Source: Algicola sagamiensis DSM 14643 (GTDB taxonomy: Bacteria; Pseudomonadota; Gammaproteobacteria; Enterobacterales; Alteromonadaceae). Taken from it: a DNA stretch of 64,000 nt. The stretch lies in assembly GCF_000374485.1 (NCBI RefSeq), contig NZ_KB894491.1:649537-713536 (forward strand), in the 5' to 3' direction. This document shows, in pieces, positions 26,310-34,777 of the stretch. The notes under the pieces were generated by a model. That model was not told where the DNA came from and did not search any database. It saw nothing but the letters and a program-made list of their open reading frames with translations. Within the stretch, counting starts at the first letter, position 1. Each line of letters opens with the position of its first letter. The position numbers were made by a program, and so were the translations under genes.

Positions 26310-27730
26310 TCAGTCTCCATTGGAAGTCGGATCCGTAATTTTAAGCCTCCTAACTGAGAGTGTTCTGCATGAATAGAACCACCATGACGCTCGACAATCG
26401 CTTTCACTATTGATAATCCAAGCCCTGATCCTCCTGTCGTTCTTTGCCGGGAACTATCTACGCGATATAACCTTTCAAATAATAAAGTTAGGGATGCTTC
26501 TGGCACAGATGGTGCTGAGTCTTCCCAAGCAATCTCAAGCCATTGTTGATTTCGACTCAACGTGACACATAATTGACCATCATGGTCCGTGTATTTCATT
26601 GAGTTCGACAGTAGGTTGGTTAGAAGCTGGTGAATGCGATCTTGGTCAAGTTGAACCCAAGCTTTGCCATCAAGCTTGTTATCCAATGTTACTTTTATTT
26701 TTTGTTGTATAAATTGCTGCTGATATCGTTCAATCGATGAACGAATCAGTAGAACAATATCATATGAAGAGAATTGATAGTGTTGTGCGCCAATATCTTC
26801 AAGTGCTAAATGATGTAGATCCTTTACCACATGGGTTAATCGATCCAAATCTGACTTTAAAGAATGAATGCGTTCATGAGTGAGCGGACGGATACCATCT
26901 TCAATCGCTTCTAACTCAGCCTGAAGAACACTGATAGGTGTGCGTAATTCATGAGCAATATCTGCAAGCCACTGTTTCCGAAGCTGCTCTTGTTGACTTA
27001 ATAATGTTCGTAATCGATTAAAATCGCTTGCAAGCAGCCCAAGTTCATCTTTTTGTTGACTCGGCAGTGGCTCTTGGGGTTGGTTTTTCGCTAACTGCGC
27101 CATAGCAAAGCGAAGACGTTGAATGGGCCTCACAAGCGAACTTGCAAGTGGTAAAGCCAATGATGCCATTCCAAGGATAACAATTCCTGTCACAATGAAT
27201 AAGAAGTGTTGCTGAGACTTGGCAAACGCAATATCGTTATACTCTGTCAACGCTTCTCGACGAATCAGCCCAACATAGCCAACGACTTCTTCCCCCACTT
27301 GTATTGGACGAAAATGTGGTGTTTTTTCATCAAGCGTTAAACCGATAAGTTGCTTTTTTTGTGTATCAAAAAGCTGGATTCGATGTGTCAATTCTTGAGT
27401 ATGCGTGTCGTATTGAGAACGTTTCCTCACGTATTGATTTAATGGTAATGATTTCATGACAACCTGAGTCCACATCAAAGGTTGTTCAACGAATAGCTGC
27501 CAACTTTGGTGTTTCTGGTAGAAATGGGATAGTTCTGGGACTAACTTTTCAAGCTGAGCATTATCCCGCTGGTTGAGATAACTCAAAAAACCACGATCGA
27601 AGCTCCATTGCATCAAGCCATAGATGCTCAAAGCAACACAACTTGCGATCACAACAACAAAAATGTATAGCTTCCAACGAATACTCAAAAAGAAGTTTGA
27701 TGTCTGAACATCTTTAGTTAAATCACGCAT
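26306..27730 (-). CDS. baeS: BaeS-like sensor histidine kinase
   Basis: Inner-membrane kinase of 474 residues from the ATG at 27730. It has a transmembrane helix near the N-terminus, a periplasmic sensor region, a second helix (FLFIVTGIVILGMASLALPL), then HAMP and HisKA with the phospho-His in ADIAHELRTPISVLQ. The ATPase domain shows LLSNSMKYT and GGSGLGLSIVKAI. An upstream in-frame start (27796) would reach into the CACATTTC repeats, so the shorter form is preferred. It is the partner of the adjacent regulator. Confidence 0.9.
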   Translation of the reverse strand: MRDLTKDVQTSNFFLSIRWKLYIFVVVIASCVALSIYGLMQWSFDRGFLSYLNQRDNAQLEKLVPELSHFYQKHQSWQLFVEQPLMWTQVVMKSLPLNQYVRKRSQYDTHTQELTHRIQLFDTQKKQLIGLTLDEKTPHFRPIQVGEEVVGYVGLIRREALTEYNDIAFAKSQQHFLFIVTGIVILGMASLALPLASSLVRPIQRLRFAMAQLAKNQPQEPLPSQQKDELGLLASDFNRLRTLLSQQEQLRKQWLADIAHELRTPISVLQAELEAIEDGIRPLTHERIHSLKSDLDRLTHVVKDLHHLALEDIGAQHYQFSSYDIVLLIRSSIERYQQQFIQQKIKVTLDNKLDGKAWVQLDQDRIHQLLTNLLSNSMKYTDHDGQLCVTLSRNQQWLEIAWEDSAPSVPEASLTLLFERLYRVDSSRQRTTGGSGLGLSIVKAIVERHGGSIHAEHSQLGGLKLRIRLPMETE

Positions 27731-27793
27731 ACCCCATGGTAACCGCCACCCAAACTCAACCGCAAATAAATATTGCGTTGATTTTGCCTGTTT

Positions 27794-27844
27794 CACATTT
27801 CTTCCACATTTCGTCCGCTATCTTTGCACATTTCCTCCTTAGTC
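27794..27844. promoter_or_regulatory. CACATTTC direct repeats between baeS and the MBL gene
   Basis: Three copies of CACATTTC occur at 27794, 27805 and 27837. The first two are exactly 11 bp apart and the third about three helical turns farther. Direct repeats at 11-bp pitch are the usual format of OmpR/PhoB-family operators, so this is a candidate site for the neighbouring BaeR-like regulator acting on one or both divergent genes. The binding is inferred. Confidence 0.45.
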
Positions 27845-27887
27845 TTCACATCAACGAAATATTATCGGCAAACCAGAGGAGAAACTC

Positions 27888-28829
27888 ATGCCTATCTTTC
27901 GAATTATATTGTTTCTGTTTATCGCAACATTCTCACAATTGAACTTTGCAAACATTCGAACGGTTCAGTTTGCAACACCACCGCACCAGAGTATTGTGAA
28001 CACTGGCGATGTGAAGGTCATTACAGGTGATCACTTCCGGTTCCATGTATTAAAAGATAGTGGCGCGTATACAGCAACCATTGTTGAAAGCGCAGCAGGC
28101 AGTATTTTAATTGATACGGGTACAGGGAAAAACCCGGCGTTTGGGAAGAATATCCATACCTACTTAACATCAATTGGCAAACCCGTGAGTGTGATCATTA
28201 CTCATGATCATTCCGACCACTATGGAAATTTAAATGCAATTCTGGGTATCCAATCTATTTATGCACAAACCTCTGTAGCAAAATCACTGAACCAAAATAA
28301 AAAGTTTCAAAAATTGACCAATATAAAAGTGACTGATATCCAAGGCAGCGCAAATTTATATGGATTAATTTATGATTTTCATACTATCGATCATGCTGAG
28401 GCTGATCATAATAGTTATATTGCCATAGATAGTGCAAAAGGGTTATTTGTTGGTGACTTATTGTATGTTGATGCATACAACTATATCCGTGAATACACAC
28501 CGCTTGATGAAACTGATGAGCTTGATAACTGGATTTCTGCCATCAAACATTTGAAACAAAAATATGCTGACTATGATTATGTATTTGTTGGTCACAATGG
28601 CTTTAGTGAAGATATTCCAATGCTTGTAGATAAAAATGTACATTATTTATCAACTGCACAAGCACTGATTAAAGGTACTCAAAAGCTGCCTACAAATAAA
28701 GCAGCAACGAGCGTAGTTGAAGTCGTAAACGAAATGAAGCGCCGTTTTCCAAACTACAAAGGTAAAGGACTTGGATTTGCACTCCCAGGGTCATTTTGGC
28801 CGGAAGATCCGGGTGCAAAATGGTTTTAA
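27888..28829 (+). CDS. Secreted metallo-beta-lactamase-fold hydrolase
   Basis: Protein of 313 residues with a signal peptide (about 1-21, ending NFA). It has an MBL zinc motif THDHSDHYGN at about 103, a downstream metal-ligand candidate DHAEADHNSYIAID, and VFVGHNG near residue 245. The HxHxDH pattern supports a di-metal hydrolase; beta-lactamase activity cannot be claimed. AGAGGAGA precedes the ATG. It is divergent from baeSR, with possible operator repeats in between. Confidence 0.9.
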   Translation: MPIFRIILFLFIATFSQLNFANIRTVQFATPPHQSIVNTGDVKVITGDHFRFHVLKDSGAYTATIVESAAGSILIDTGTGKNPAFGKNIHTYLTSIGKPVSVIITHDHSDHYGNLNAILGIQSIYAQTSVAKSLNQNKKFQKLTNIKVTDIQGSANLYGLIYDFHTIDHAEADHNSYIAIDSAKGLFVGDLLYVDAYNYIREYTPLDETDELDNWISAIKHLKQKYADYDYVFVGHNGFSEDIPMLVDKNVHYLSTAQALIKGTQKLPTNKAATSVVEVVNEMKRRFPNYKGKGLGFALPGSFWPEDPGAKWF

Positions 28830-28868
28830 CCCATCATGTATTCTCCATCAATATTCCACACAAATCAT

Positions 28869-28884
28869 CGCTGAGCACTCAGCG
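28869..28884. repeat. Short perfect inverted repeat after the MBL gene
   Basis: CGCTGAG-CA-CTCAGCG is a perfect 7-bp palindromic stem 40 bp after the stop. It has no T-run, so it is noted as a hairpin rather than a terminator. Confidence 0.5.
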
Positions 28885-28982
28885 GTGACTTACAATCAAT
28901 AAGAATCAAATAAATCTAGGAAGACATGACCTGCCCGCTATACTTAATAGTTATAGATGTTATTGCTATTCAAGTAATCCAA

Positions 28983-29645
28983 ATGACTGACTACTCGACC
29001 CCCACTTCTGAGCATGAGCTTGTTCCTGATGATAGTTATATCCCAAAAACGTATAGCTACTTGAGCATGTGTATTATTGCGATGATGGTTACAGGCATGT
29101 TTGCTTACTATACATTCCCAGAAGCACTGTTTATGCCCGTATTAATTGCAGATGCTGTCATTTGGATTGCATGTGGCTGGTTTGGTTGGCGAAACCCGAT
29201 TACCTTGGTTTTACCCTTGTTTACCGTGATCACTGGGATGACACTTGGTCTACTTGGCAAAGTCTATACTGATATTGGGCTTGGCCAAATCTTTATTCAA
29301 GCTGGTATTTTAACAACGGTCATGTTCGTTTCGCTCACTGCGTATGTCTTGATTTCAAAACAAAATTTTCAATGGTTATGGGGATTCTTGTTTGCTTCCT
29401 TCTGGATCCTCCTTGTTGGATTTCTCATCTCTTTTATTTTTGATTTCCCTATGTTAGAACTTGGTCTCAGTATCTTTGGTGTCATCGTTTTCTTGTGTTG
29501 GATACTCTATGACACGAGTCAGATTGTGCATCGCTGGGATCCTGACATGACGCCTGCTATCAGTGCATTAGAGCTATTTATGGACATTATTGGCCTATTC
29601 CATTATTTGCTCAATGTGCTGACCCACTTTGCGGATGACGATTGA
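28983..29645 (+). CDS. BI-1/YccA family membrane protein
   Basis: Inner-membrane protein of 220 residues with about seven helices after a 30-residue soluble N-terminus. The Bax-inhibitor-1 family pattern is visible near the C-terminus: CWILYDTSQIVHRWD (the DTS and His of the family) and ALELFMDIIGLFHYLLNVL. I place the start at 28983, which gives the usual N-terminus; an in-frame ATG at 28926 with AGGA upstream is an alternative. E. coli YccA modulates FtsH; a similar role here is only inferred. Confidence 0.82.
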   Translation: MTDYSTPTSEHELVPDDSYIPKTYSYLSMCIIAMMVTGMFAYYTFPEALFMPVLIADAVIWIACGWFGWRNPITLVLPLFTVITGMTLGLLGKVYTDIGLGQIFIQAGILTTVMFVSLTAYVLISKQNFQWLWGFLFASFWILLVGFLISFIFDFPMLELGLSIFGVIVFLCWILYDTSQIVHRWDPDMTPAISALELFMDIIGLFHYLLNVLTHFADDD

Positions 29646-29652
29646 CCAGACA

Positions 29653-30018
29653 ATGAAACTTCCCACGCACTGCTTTACTACTGATTCGATACAGCTAGAT
29701 TGTGTTGAAGATAGAGGGACTTCATTTTTGGTGATCACAACACATCCAAGTGGCAATGCCATGATGAATCGTTTTGATTTAGCAAAGAGTAAAGTCACGT
29801 CCAATTTACCACTTGGAGATAGACAAATCACAGAGACGATTTATTGGAAAATTAAACAGGGTTCTAAAAGCATTCGGCTCAAAGGTAAACACAGTGATGG
29901 CATGTTTAAGGGCAGTATTTTCATTGCTGTATTTGTTTTTTTTCTGCTTATTGGTCTCTCGTCAAATTTAAATCAAAACACATCGATTTACTTGCTGAAA
30001 TCAGAGAAAATTAATTGA
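29653..30018 (+). CDS. Hypothetical protein with C-terminal membrane helix
   Basis: Protein of 121 residues from the ATG at 29653; an in-frame ATG at 29629 overlaps the BI-1 gene. The N-terminal two thirds is soluble, and a single hydrophobic helix (IFIAVFVFFLLIGL) lies at about 88-102. No family is recognised. The close spacing to the BI-1 gene suggests co-transcription. Confidence 0.6.
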   Translation: MKLPTHCFTTDSIQLDCVEDRGTSFLVITTHPSGNAMMNRFDLAKSKVTSNLPLGDRQITETIYWKIKQGSKSIRLKGKHSDGMFKGSIFIAVFVFFLLIGLSSNLNQNTSIYLLKSEKIN

Positions 30019-30232
30019 TAAAGAAAAAAATAGAACAGTTCGCCTCAAGCAGAGAGTCCCCCGCGACCGCCAAATTACACTGACAATTCTTTACAAAAAA
30101 ACTGTTCAATACCTTTGATAAGATCATTTTATTAACACAAAATCAACTTAATGTCCTATGATCGCTTGTAGACATTGTCGTTATTTAACGAGTGTTCGAA
30201 AGGATGTACCGCGAAGATATAAGGAGCAAATA

Positions 30233-32044
30233 ATGAAACCCTTGATCCATTTTCTTTTATTTTGCAGTACTTTATTCTTCTCTTATATGACCTTTGCTGT
30301 GACTTTTGAGATTGAAACCAATGCGCTTGATGCGCCAACACCAAACCGAATAAAGTATGAGAAATTAACACCACAGATCCTCGCTGAGTTTGGTCAACCT
30401 AGCTCTATCCACATGTTGACCATTCTTAAATTGGATGAACAAGACCGCCTGATTGGTATTGAGCAAATCACGAACCCGCTTGCCATTCGTGCTGAGTCCT
30501 TCCATCCAGAAACAGGCGAAATAGAAGAGACAAATGATTTTCTGCAAGAAAAAGCTTTACTAAATATCTCACTCAAACATCAAACAAACGTCAAAAAAGT
30601 GCTTGTCTTCTTACCGCAAGTCGATGAAAACTCGGCAACATGGTTATTCTTAAAAGCATTTCCGATTCATCCAGACCCTGTAGTAGGTGGCCCTTTTCCT
30701 TCCTCTGATGTGATCAAAGTCATTGATAATGGACACTCGGAGAATCGTGTCGATCTTGTCTTTGTCGCCGAAGGTTACACGACTTCTGAGATAAAACGAT
30801 TTGAAGAAGACTTATCTGGGATTATTGAAGGTTTTTTTCGTGCACCACCGCTTAGCACTTACCAAAAGCACTTTAATGTGTGGGGGGTAAAATCAATTAG
30901 TAACCAATCAGGCGCAGGTAATGGTTCCCCCATTGATACAGCATTTGGCGCACATTTCGGATGTTACGGAATCGACCGCCTACTTTGTGTTGAAACCCGT
31001 AAAGTTCAACAATATGTGGGGCAAAAACTCAATGAAGAAGAGCATGATGTCATTGTGGTTGTCGTGAATACTACAAAATACGGCGGGGCGGGCGGTGCCG
31101 TTGCTACCATGTCTCTCCATTCTTCCGCAGTTGACTTAGCATTGCATGAAGTCGGCCATACATTTGCATTGCTGGCAGATGAATATGATTATGGCACGTG
31201 CAATGCTGGGCCCGCGAGCGAAGCAAATGTGACGAATCAAAGGTCTGGTCAAAAATGGTCCCATTGGTTTGATCATGCCGACAACGTCGATTCTTTTGAG
31301 GGCGCAAAATACTGCAAACAAGGCATGTTTCGCCCAACCGAAAACTCCATGATGCGTACACTCGCTCAGCCTTTTTATGCCGTGAATACTGAACAAATCA
31401 TTCGTCGAATTTACAAATACACCTCTCCGATTGATCAAGTTACGCCCGAAGCGAAAGCCATTACACTTGAAAAAGGCCGATCGATTCGATTTTCTTCAAA
31501 ACTGCTCCAACCATCCGATCAAACAGTCACCGCCTATTGGGAATTAGATGGGAGCATCGTTAGTCAATCACTGGATTACACTTTTGATGGCACAAGAATG
31601 AATGAAGGTCGATATCAACTCAAGTTAATCGCCAAAGACACAACACCAAGTGTGATTCAAGACAACAACCAGGTGCTCAAAAGAACGAAATCATGGACGA
31701 TTATTCATGGCAATGATGATGGCGATCCAGGCGACCCCGATGATCCAGATAACCCAGGTTGCACAGTACCCAATAAACCTGACGGACTAACATTCAGTCA
31801 GGTCACATCGAGCGGATTTGTCTTAAGTTGGAATGCGAAACAGCATGCCGTTCGCTACGACATGATACGTTATGATTGGGGACAAAAAGCTTGGGTGAGC
31901 ATTGGTTCAACAGAAAATACACAGCTTGAGGTCTCAGGTTTACATAGTGGGCAATATGTCTATGTCAGTGGCCGTTCGTTCAACCGCTGTGGTAAAGCAA
32001 GCGACTATGCAGAAATGCAACGGGTTTGGCTTCCCCGAAATTAG
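30233..32044 (+). CDS. Secreted M64-family metallopeptidase with fibronectin type III-like domain
   Basis: Protein of 603 residues with a signal peptide (about 1-22, ending MTFA). The zinc-binding motif ALHEVGHTFALLADEYDYG at about residue 300 fits the M64 pattern HEXXH...LxDEY. Ahead of it lie VDLVFVAEGYTTSE and an NTTKYGGAGG segment. After an Asp/Pro-rich linker (GDPGDPDDPDNPG) a fibronectin type III-like module spans about 515-600 (GLTFSQVTSSGFVLSWNA). The start at 30233 is set by AAGGAG. M64 is named after an IgA-cleaving enzyme; the target here is unknown. Confidence 0.9.
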   Translation: MKPLIHFLLFCSTLFFSYMTFAVTFEIETNALDAPTPNRIKYEKLTPQILAEFGQPSSIHMLTILKLDEQDRLIGIEQITNPLAIRAESFHPETGEIEETNDFLQEKALLNISLKHQTNVKKVLVFLPQVDENSATWLFLKAFPIHPDPVVGGPFPSSDVIKVIDNGHSENRVDLVFVAEGYTTSEIKRFEEDLSGIIEGFFRAPPLSTYQKHFNVWGVKSISNQSGAGNGSPIDTAFGAHFGCYGIDRLLCVETRKVQQYVGQKLNEEEHDVIVVVVNTTKYGGAGGAVATMSLHSSAVDLALHEVGHTFALLADEYDYGTCNAGPASEANVTNQRSGQKWSHWFDHADNVDSFEGAKYCKQGMFRPTENSMMRTLAQPFYAVNTEQIIRRIYKYTSPIDQVTPEAKAITLEKGRSIRFSSKLLQPSDQTVTAYWELDGSIVSQSLDYTFDGTRMNEGRYQLKLIAKDTTPSVIQDNNQVLKRTKSWTIIHGNDDGDPGDPDDPDNPGCTVPNKPDGLTFSQVTSSGFVLSWNAKQHAVRYDMIRYDWGQKAWVSIGSTENTQLEVSGLHSGQYVYVSGRSFNRCGKASDYAEMQRVWLPRN

Positions 32045-32065
32045 AAGACGCAAACATGCAATGAT

Positions 32066-32153
32066 CGCTGAAAAACATCAATCATCACGCGAGGCGAGAC
32101 CTTTGGTCATTCCAAATGAACGATGAGCAAAATAAGAGTGAGATTTTTTCAGC
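32066..32153. repeat. Diverged single copy of the 95-bp repeat family
   Basis: The segment shares CGCTGAAAAA, a CAATC...CGCGAGG stretch, TCCAAATGAACGA and GAGCAA...AAGAGTGAG with the units at 42.65-43.13 kb. Its ends are inverted repeats: CGCTGAAAAA at 32066-32075 and TTTTTCAGCG at 32144-32153. It sits between the M64 peptidase and the START-domain gene. Confidence 0.7.
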
Positions 32154-32261
32154 GCTTTCTCTGTCTATATGTTTAAGGTATGTTGGCCTTCGGGCAAGGG
32201 GTTGAACTCTTGCCCATTTTCGATAGAGTACTGCTTTTAAAATCATATCGATGACGACTCG

Positions 32262-32894
32262 ATGAAAAAAGTTATCTGTTATTGCCTGGTGTTTTTTGGA
32301 CTGAATTGCATGGCTGAAGAATGGCAAACCTTTGAATCTGATGAGCTTGTTTCTATTTACTATCGAGACATAGCTGAAGATTTGACCGAATTTAAGGCGC
32401 TCACATCTGTTCAAGTTTCTCCGAGTGCTCTATTTAATCTCCTTGAAGACATTGTGAATGTCCCAAATTGGATGCATAACGTAGAGCAAGTTATGATCAT
32501 CAAAGATATTTCTCCAGAAGAAAAAATTGTGCATACAAAATTTACAGGGTTTTGGCCTGTTTCCCCGCGAGAGATGGTCACTTATTCTGAGATCCGCCAA
32601 GAAAAGAAAGCATCCCGAATAACGATGCATATCAAGGACATTCAACACCCAGAAGTCTTATCCCAAGATAGGATCCTGATGACCGACGTCAAAGCAGCCT
32701 GGCATGTTTCTAAAGATAATGAAGGGCAGAGCAGGATAGAATATCAAGGCTATGCAAGGCCAAATGGCTCGCTACCCCACTTCCTCTATCGTCAAGCAGC
32801 ACTCAGTGCTTTACAAGTCTCTTTTTATCGCCTCAGAGATGAAGTGATCAAATCTAAATATCAAATACCTCACCCAGCAATCCCGAATGATTGA
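32262..32894 (+). CDS. START-domain lipid-binding-type protein
   Basis: Protein of 210 residues with a signal peptide (MKKVICYCLVFFGLNCMA). It is followed by a START/SRPBCC-like fold: ALFNLLEDIVNVPNWMHNVE, then FWPVSPREMVTYSEI and SRIEYQGYARPNGSLPHFLY. The periplasmic location is predicted from the signal. Bacterial START proteins bind hydrophobic ligands; the ligand is unknown. It has no obvious operon partner. Confidence 0.85.
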   Translation: MKKVICYCLVFFGLNCMAEEWQTFESDELVSIYYRDIAEDLTEFKALTSVQVSPSALFNLLEDIVNVPNWMHNVEQVMIIKDISPEEKIVHTKFTGFWPVSPREMVTYSEIRQEKKASRITMHIKDIQHPEVLSQDRILMTDVKAAWHVSKDNEGQSRIEYQGYARPNGSLPHFLYRQAALSALQVSFYRLRDEVIKSKYQIPHPAIPND

Positions 32895-33042
32895 ATATAA
32901 TATAACTCATACATTACAACCTAAAAACAACCTCCTTGATAAGCAACAATGAAACAACAATTTAATCCTATTCAATGCTTGGAATTGACGATAGAATAAA
33001 GGCCTTAAGTGCGCTAATCCATAAAATCATGTCGAGGAAGTC

Positions 33043-33342
33043 ATGTGGTATTGTATTTACGGCACTGATGTCGAAAACAGTCAAGAATTACGCCTGCAAG
33101 CACGTCCAGAGCACCTCAAACGCCTTGAGGCGCTAAAAGCCGAGGGACGCTTGTTTGCTGCGGGGCCTTTTCCCGCTATTGATTCAGAAAACCCAGGTGA
33201 GATGGGTTTTACCGGATCGCTTATTGTTGCAGACTTTCCCACCTTGGAGGCAGCAAAGTCTTGGGCGGATGATGATCCGTATGTCCATGCAGGCGTTTAT
33301 GCCAACGTGAAAATCACCCCATTTAAGCGTGTACTGGTATAG
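33043..33342 (+). CDS. yciI: YciI-family protein
   Basis: Cytosolic dimeric alpha-beta protein of 99 residues. It resembles E. coli YciI over its whole length: MWYCIYGTDVENS, ARPEHLKRLEALKAEGRLFA with its conserved His, and ADDDPYVHAGVYANVKITPF with the Asp-Pro-Tyr segment. The biochemical role is not established. It lies 12 bp before a lipoprotein gene. Confidence 0.93.
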   Translation: MWYCIYGTDVENSQELRLQARPEHLKRLEALKAEGRLFAAGPFPAIDSENPGEMGFTGSLIVADFPTLEAAKSWADDDPYVHAGVYANVKITPFKRVLV

Positions 33343-33354
33343 CCAAGGTATCGA

Positions 33355-33798
33355 ATGAAGTTATTCGCCTGTTCCGTTGTTGTCACCCTCTTCCTTGTAG
33401 CTTGCAGTAAGGATGAAGCGGTTCGCCAACTTTCAGGAATACGCGCTCCAGATCACATCGTCAATGAAGTCACAAAACACTATCGATATCTTTTTCGCAG
33501 TTATGATTGGCAATTGACCGAGGTCTTCCCTGGTCGCGCTGGTGCAATCGATACGTACATTCAAGTGCCAAGCTTAACGATGAATGAAGAACAAACGATC
33601 AATTATGTACGGCAGCGCATATGCCCACAAAAAATAGAAAAAGATTTGTGGCAATTACTCTCCCCATACCAACTTGAAATTCATGTTTATCAACGTTCAA
33701 AACGTCATGCAATTACAACCCATTGCGTCAATCCACTCACCGATCCGGATTATCAGGTCGCAGAAGCCTCACAGGCCAAGCGACTCCAACATATGTAA
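33355..33798 (+). CDS. Small predicted lipoprotein
   Basis: Protein of 147 residues with a lipobox (LFLVACSKDE, Cys at about 17). The mature part is soluble with two further cysteines (RICPQKIE and THCVNPL) that could form a disulfide. Family not recognised. It follows the yciI-like gene by 12 bp. Confidence 0.75.
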   Translation: MKLFACSVVVTLFLVACSKDEAVRQLSGIRAPDHIVNEVTKHYRYLFRSYDWQLTEVFPGRAGAIDTYIQVPSLTMNEEQTINYVRQRICPQKIEKDLWQLLSPYQLEIHVYQRSKRHAITTHCVNPLTDPDYQVAEASQAKRLQHM

Positions 33799-33889
33799 TC
33801 AATGGCAGGTGTGATCAAAAGCAGCTGTATTCAAAGTCAAGGGAGTAAAAAAGTGGGATCAAAAAAATTTCTCATGAAATCTAACGACG

Positions 33890-33906
33890 ATTCAGCTTCC
33901 ATTCAG
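33890..33906 (+). promoter_or_regulatory. ATTCAG-N5-ATTCAG direct repeat upstream of the glycine-zipper gene
   Basis: Two exact ATTCAG copies are spaced by 5 bases (11-bp pitch). A possible -10 (TATGCT) lies 11 bp downstream. This arrangement copies that of PhoP/PmrA boxes of OmpR-family regulators, and a PhoP-like regulator is encoded 0.9 kb downstream. The regulatory link is inferred. Confidence 0.35.
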
Positions 33907-33951
33907 TGACTCCGATCTATGCTCAAGTTATCGTAATAAGGAGGTAGAACA

Positions 33952-34464
33952 ATGAAAGCCACAGCAGTTTCTATTTTAACCGTCTGCTCGATGTTTACGG
34001 CTTCCGCCATGGCAAGATACGATAACACGGTCAGCTATGATTATGGTTATGTTGTTTCAGCAGAGCCTGTCTATCAATCAAGGCAGATTTCAAGGCCACA
34101 GACTTCTTGCTACACAACACATCGTACTGTCAGCTCCCATAACTCTGGAACCAGTACTGTCGTGGGGGCAATTATTGGTGGCGCAATTGGTCATGCTATT
34201 GGTCATAACAAATCGAATAAACGTGTCGGTATGGTCGCAGGTGCAGCACTCGGTGGTGCAATTGGTCATGATGTCGGCCGTGAATCAAGTCGAACGGTTA
34301 CAGACCACGATTGCTATACGACTCATCATCAAGTTGAACATGTAACTCACATCGATGGCTACGATGTGTCTTATAGTTATAATGGTCGGATTTACAAAAC
34401 GTTTACGCCAAATCATCCAGGTAAACGAATTAAAATCCGCGTCAGCGTTGAACCAACTTGGTAA
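33952..34464 (+). CDS. Glycine-zipper (2TM) envelope protein
   Basis: Protein of 170 residues with a signal peptide (about 1-21, AMA). It has a Ser/Thr/Tyr-rich segment, then a glycine-zipper domain (VVGAIIGGAIGHAIGHNK and MVAGAALGGAIGHDVGRESS) of the Rickettsia 17-kDa/SlyB-like type, and a His/Tyr-rich C-terminal part. An excellent AAGGAGGT site precedes the ATG. It likely resides in the envelope. A direct-repeat operator candidate lies upstream. Confidence 0.88.
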   Translation: MKATAVSILTVCSMFTASAMARYDNTVSYDYGYVVSAEPVYQSRQISRPQTSCYTTHRTVSSHNSGTSTVVGAIIGGAIGHAIGHNKSNKRVGMVAGAALGGAIGHDVGRESSRTVTDHDCYTTHHQVEHVTHIDGYDVSYSYNGRIYKTFTPNHPGKRIKIRVSVEPTW

Positions 34465-34522
34465 AATTTGGTTTGCGTGAGAGGTCCCTTGGGATTTAAA
34501 ATAGCAGGGTTAAATAACGTCG

Positions 34523-34777
34523 GTGAATTTTATGTTAGTGAAAGCAAATAGTCTTATACGTTTGTTTATCCTGCTCGTAACTTTTTATTCTGGTGCAGTT
34601 CTGGCTGATATTGATAAAACTGAAGCAGTCAAGAAAGTATCCCAAGCATATCCAGGTAAAATCGTCAGAGTTCAATCAACAGGTGATGGCTTTCGTATTC
34701 GTATTATACAGAAAGATGGACGAGTCATTACATTATTTGTGGATAAGAAAACTGGCGCAATTCAGAAGGATGAATAA
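34523..34777 (+). CDS. PepSY-domain periplasmic protein
   Basis: Protein of 84 residues with a signal peptide (ending VLA near residue 29) and one PepSY-like module: TEAVKKVSQAYPGKIVRVQS then GRVITLFVDKKTGAI. It overlaps the following response-regulator start by one base (TAATG), indicating tight coupling. Small PepSY proteins encoded with PhoP/QseB-like systems occur in many gammaproteobacteria; a sensing or peptidase-inhibitor role is inferred. Confidence 0.88.
   Translation: MNFMLVKANSLIRLFILLVTFYSGAVLADIDKTEAVKKVSQAYPGKIVRVQSTGDGFRIRIIQKDGRVITLFVDKKTGAIQKDE

Noticed and set aside
28869-28884. Terminator after the MBL gene
   Set aside because: The stem is perfect, but there is no T-run on either side; kept only as an inverted repeat.
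30033-30107. GAACAGTT...AACTGTTC inverted repeat before the M64 gene
   Set aside because: The 8-bp arms are 59 bp apart in AT-rich sequence; likely chance and not linked to any gene signal.
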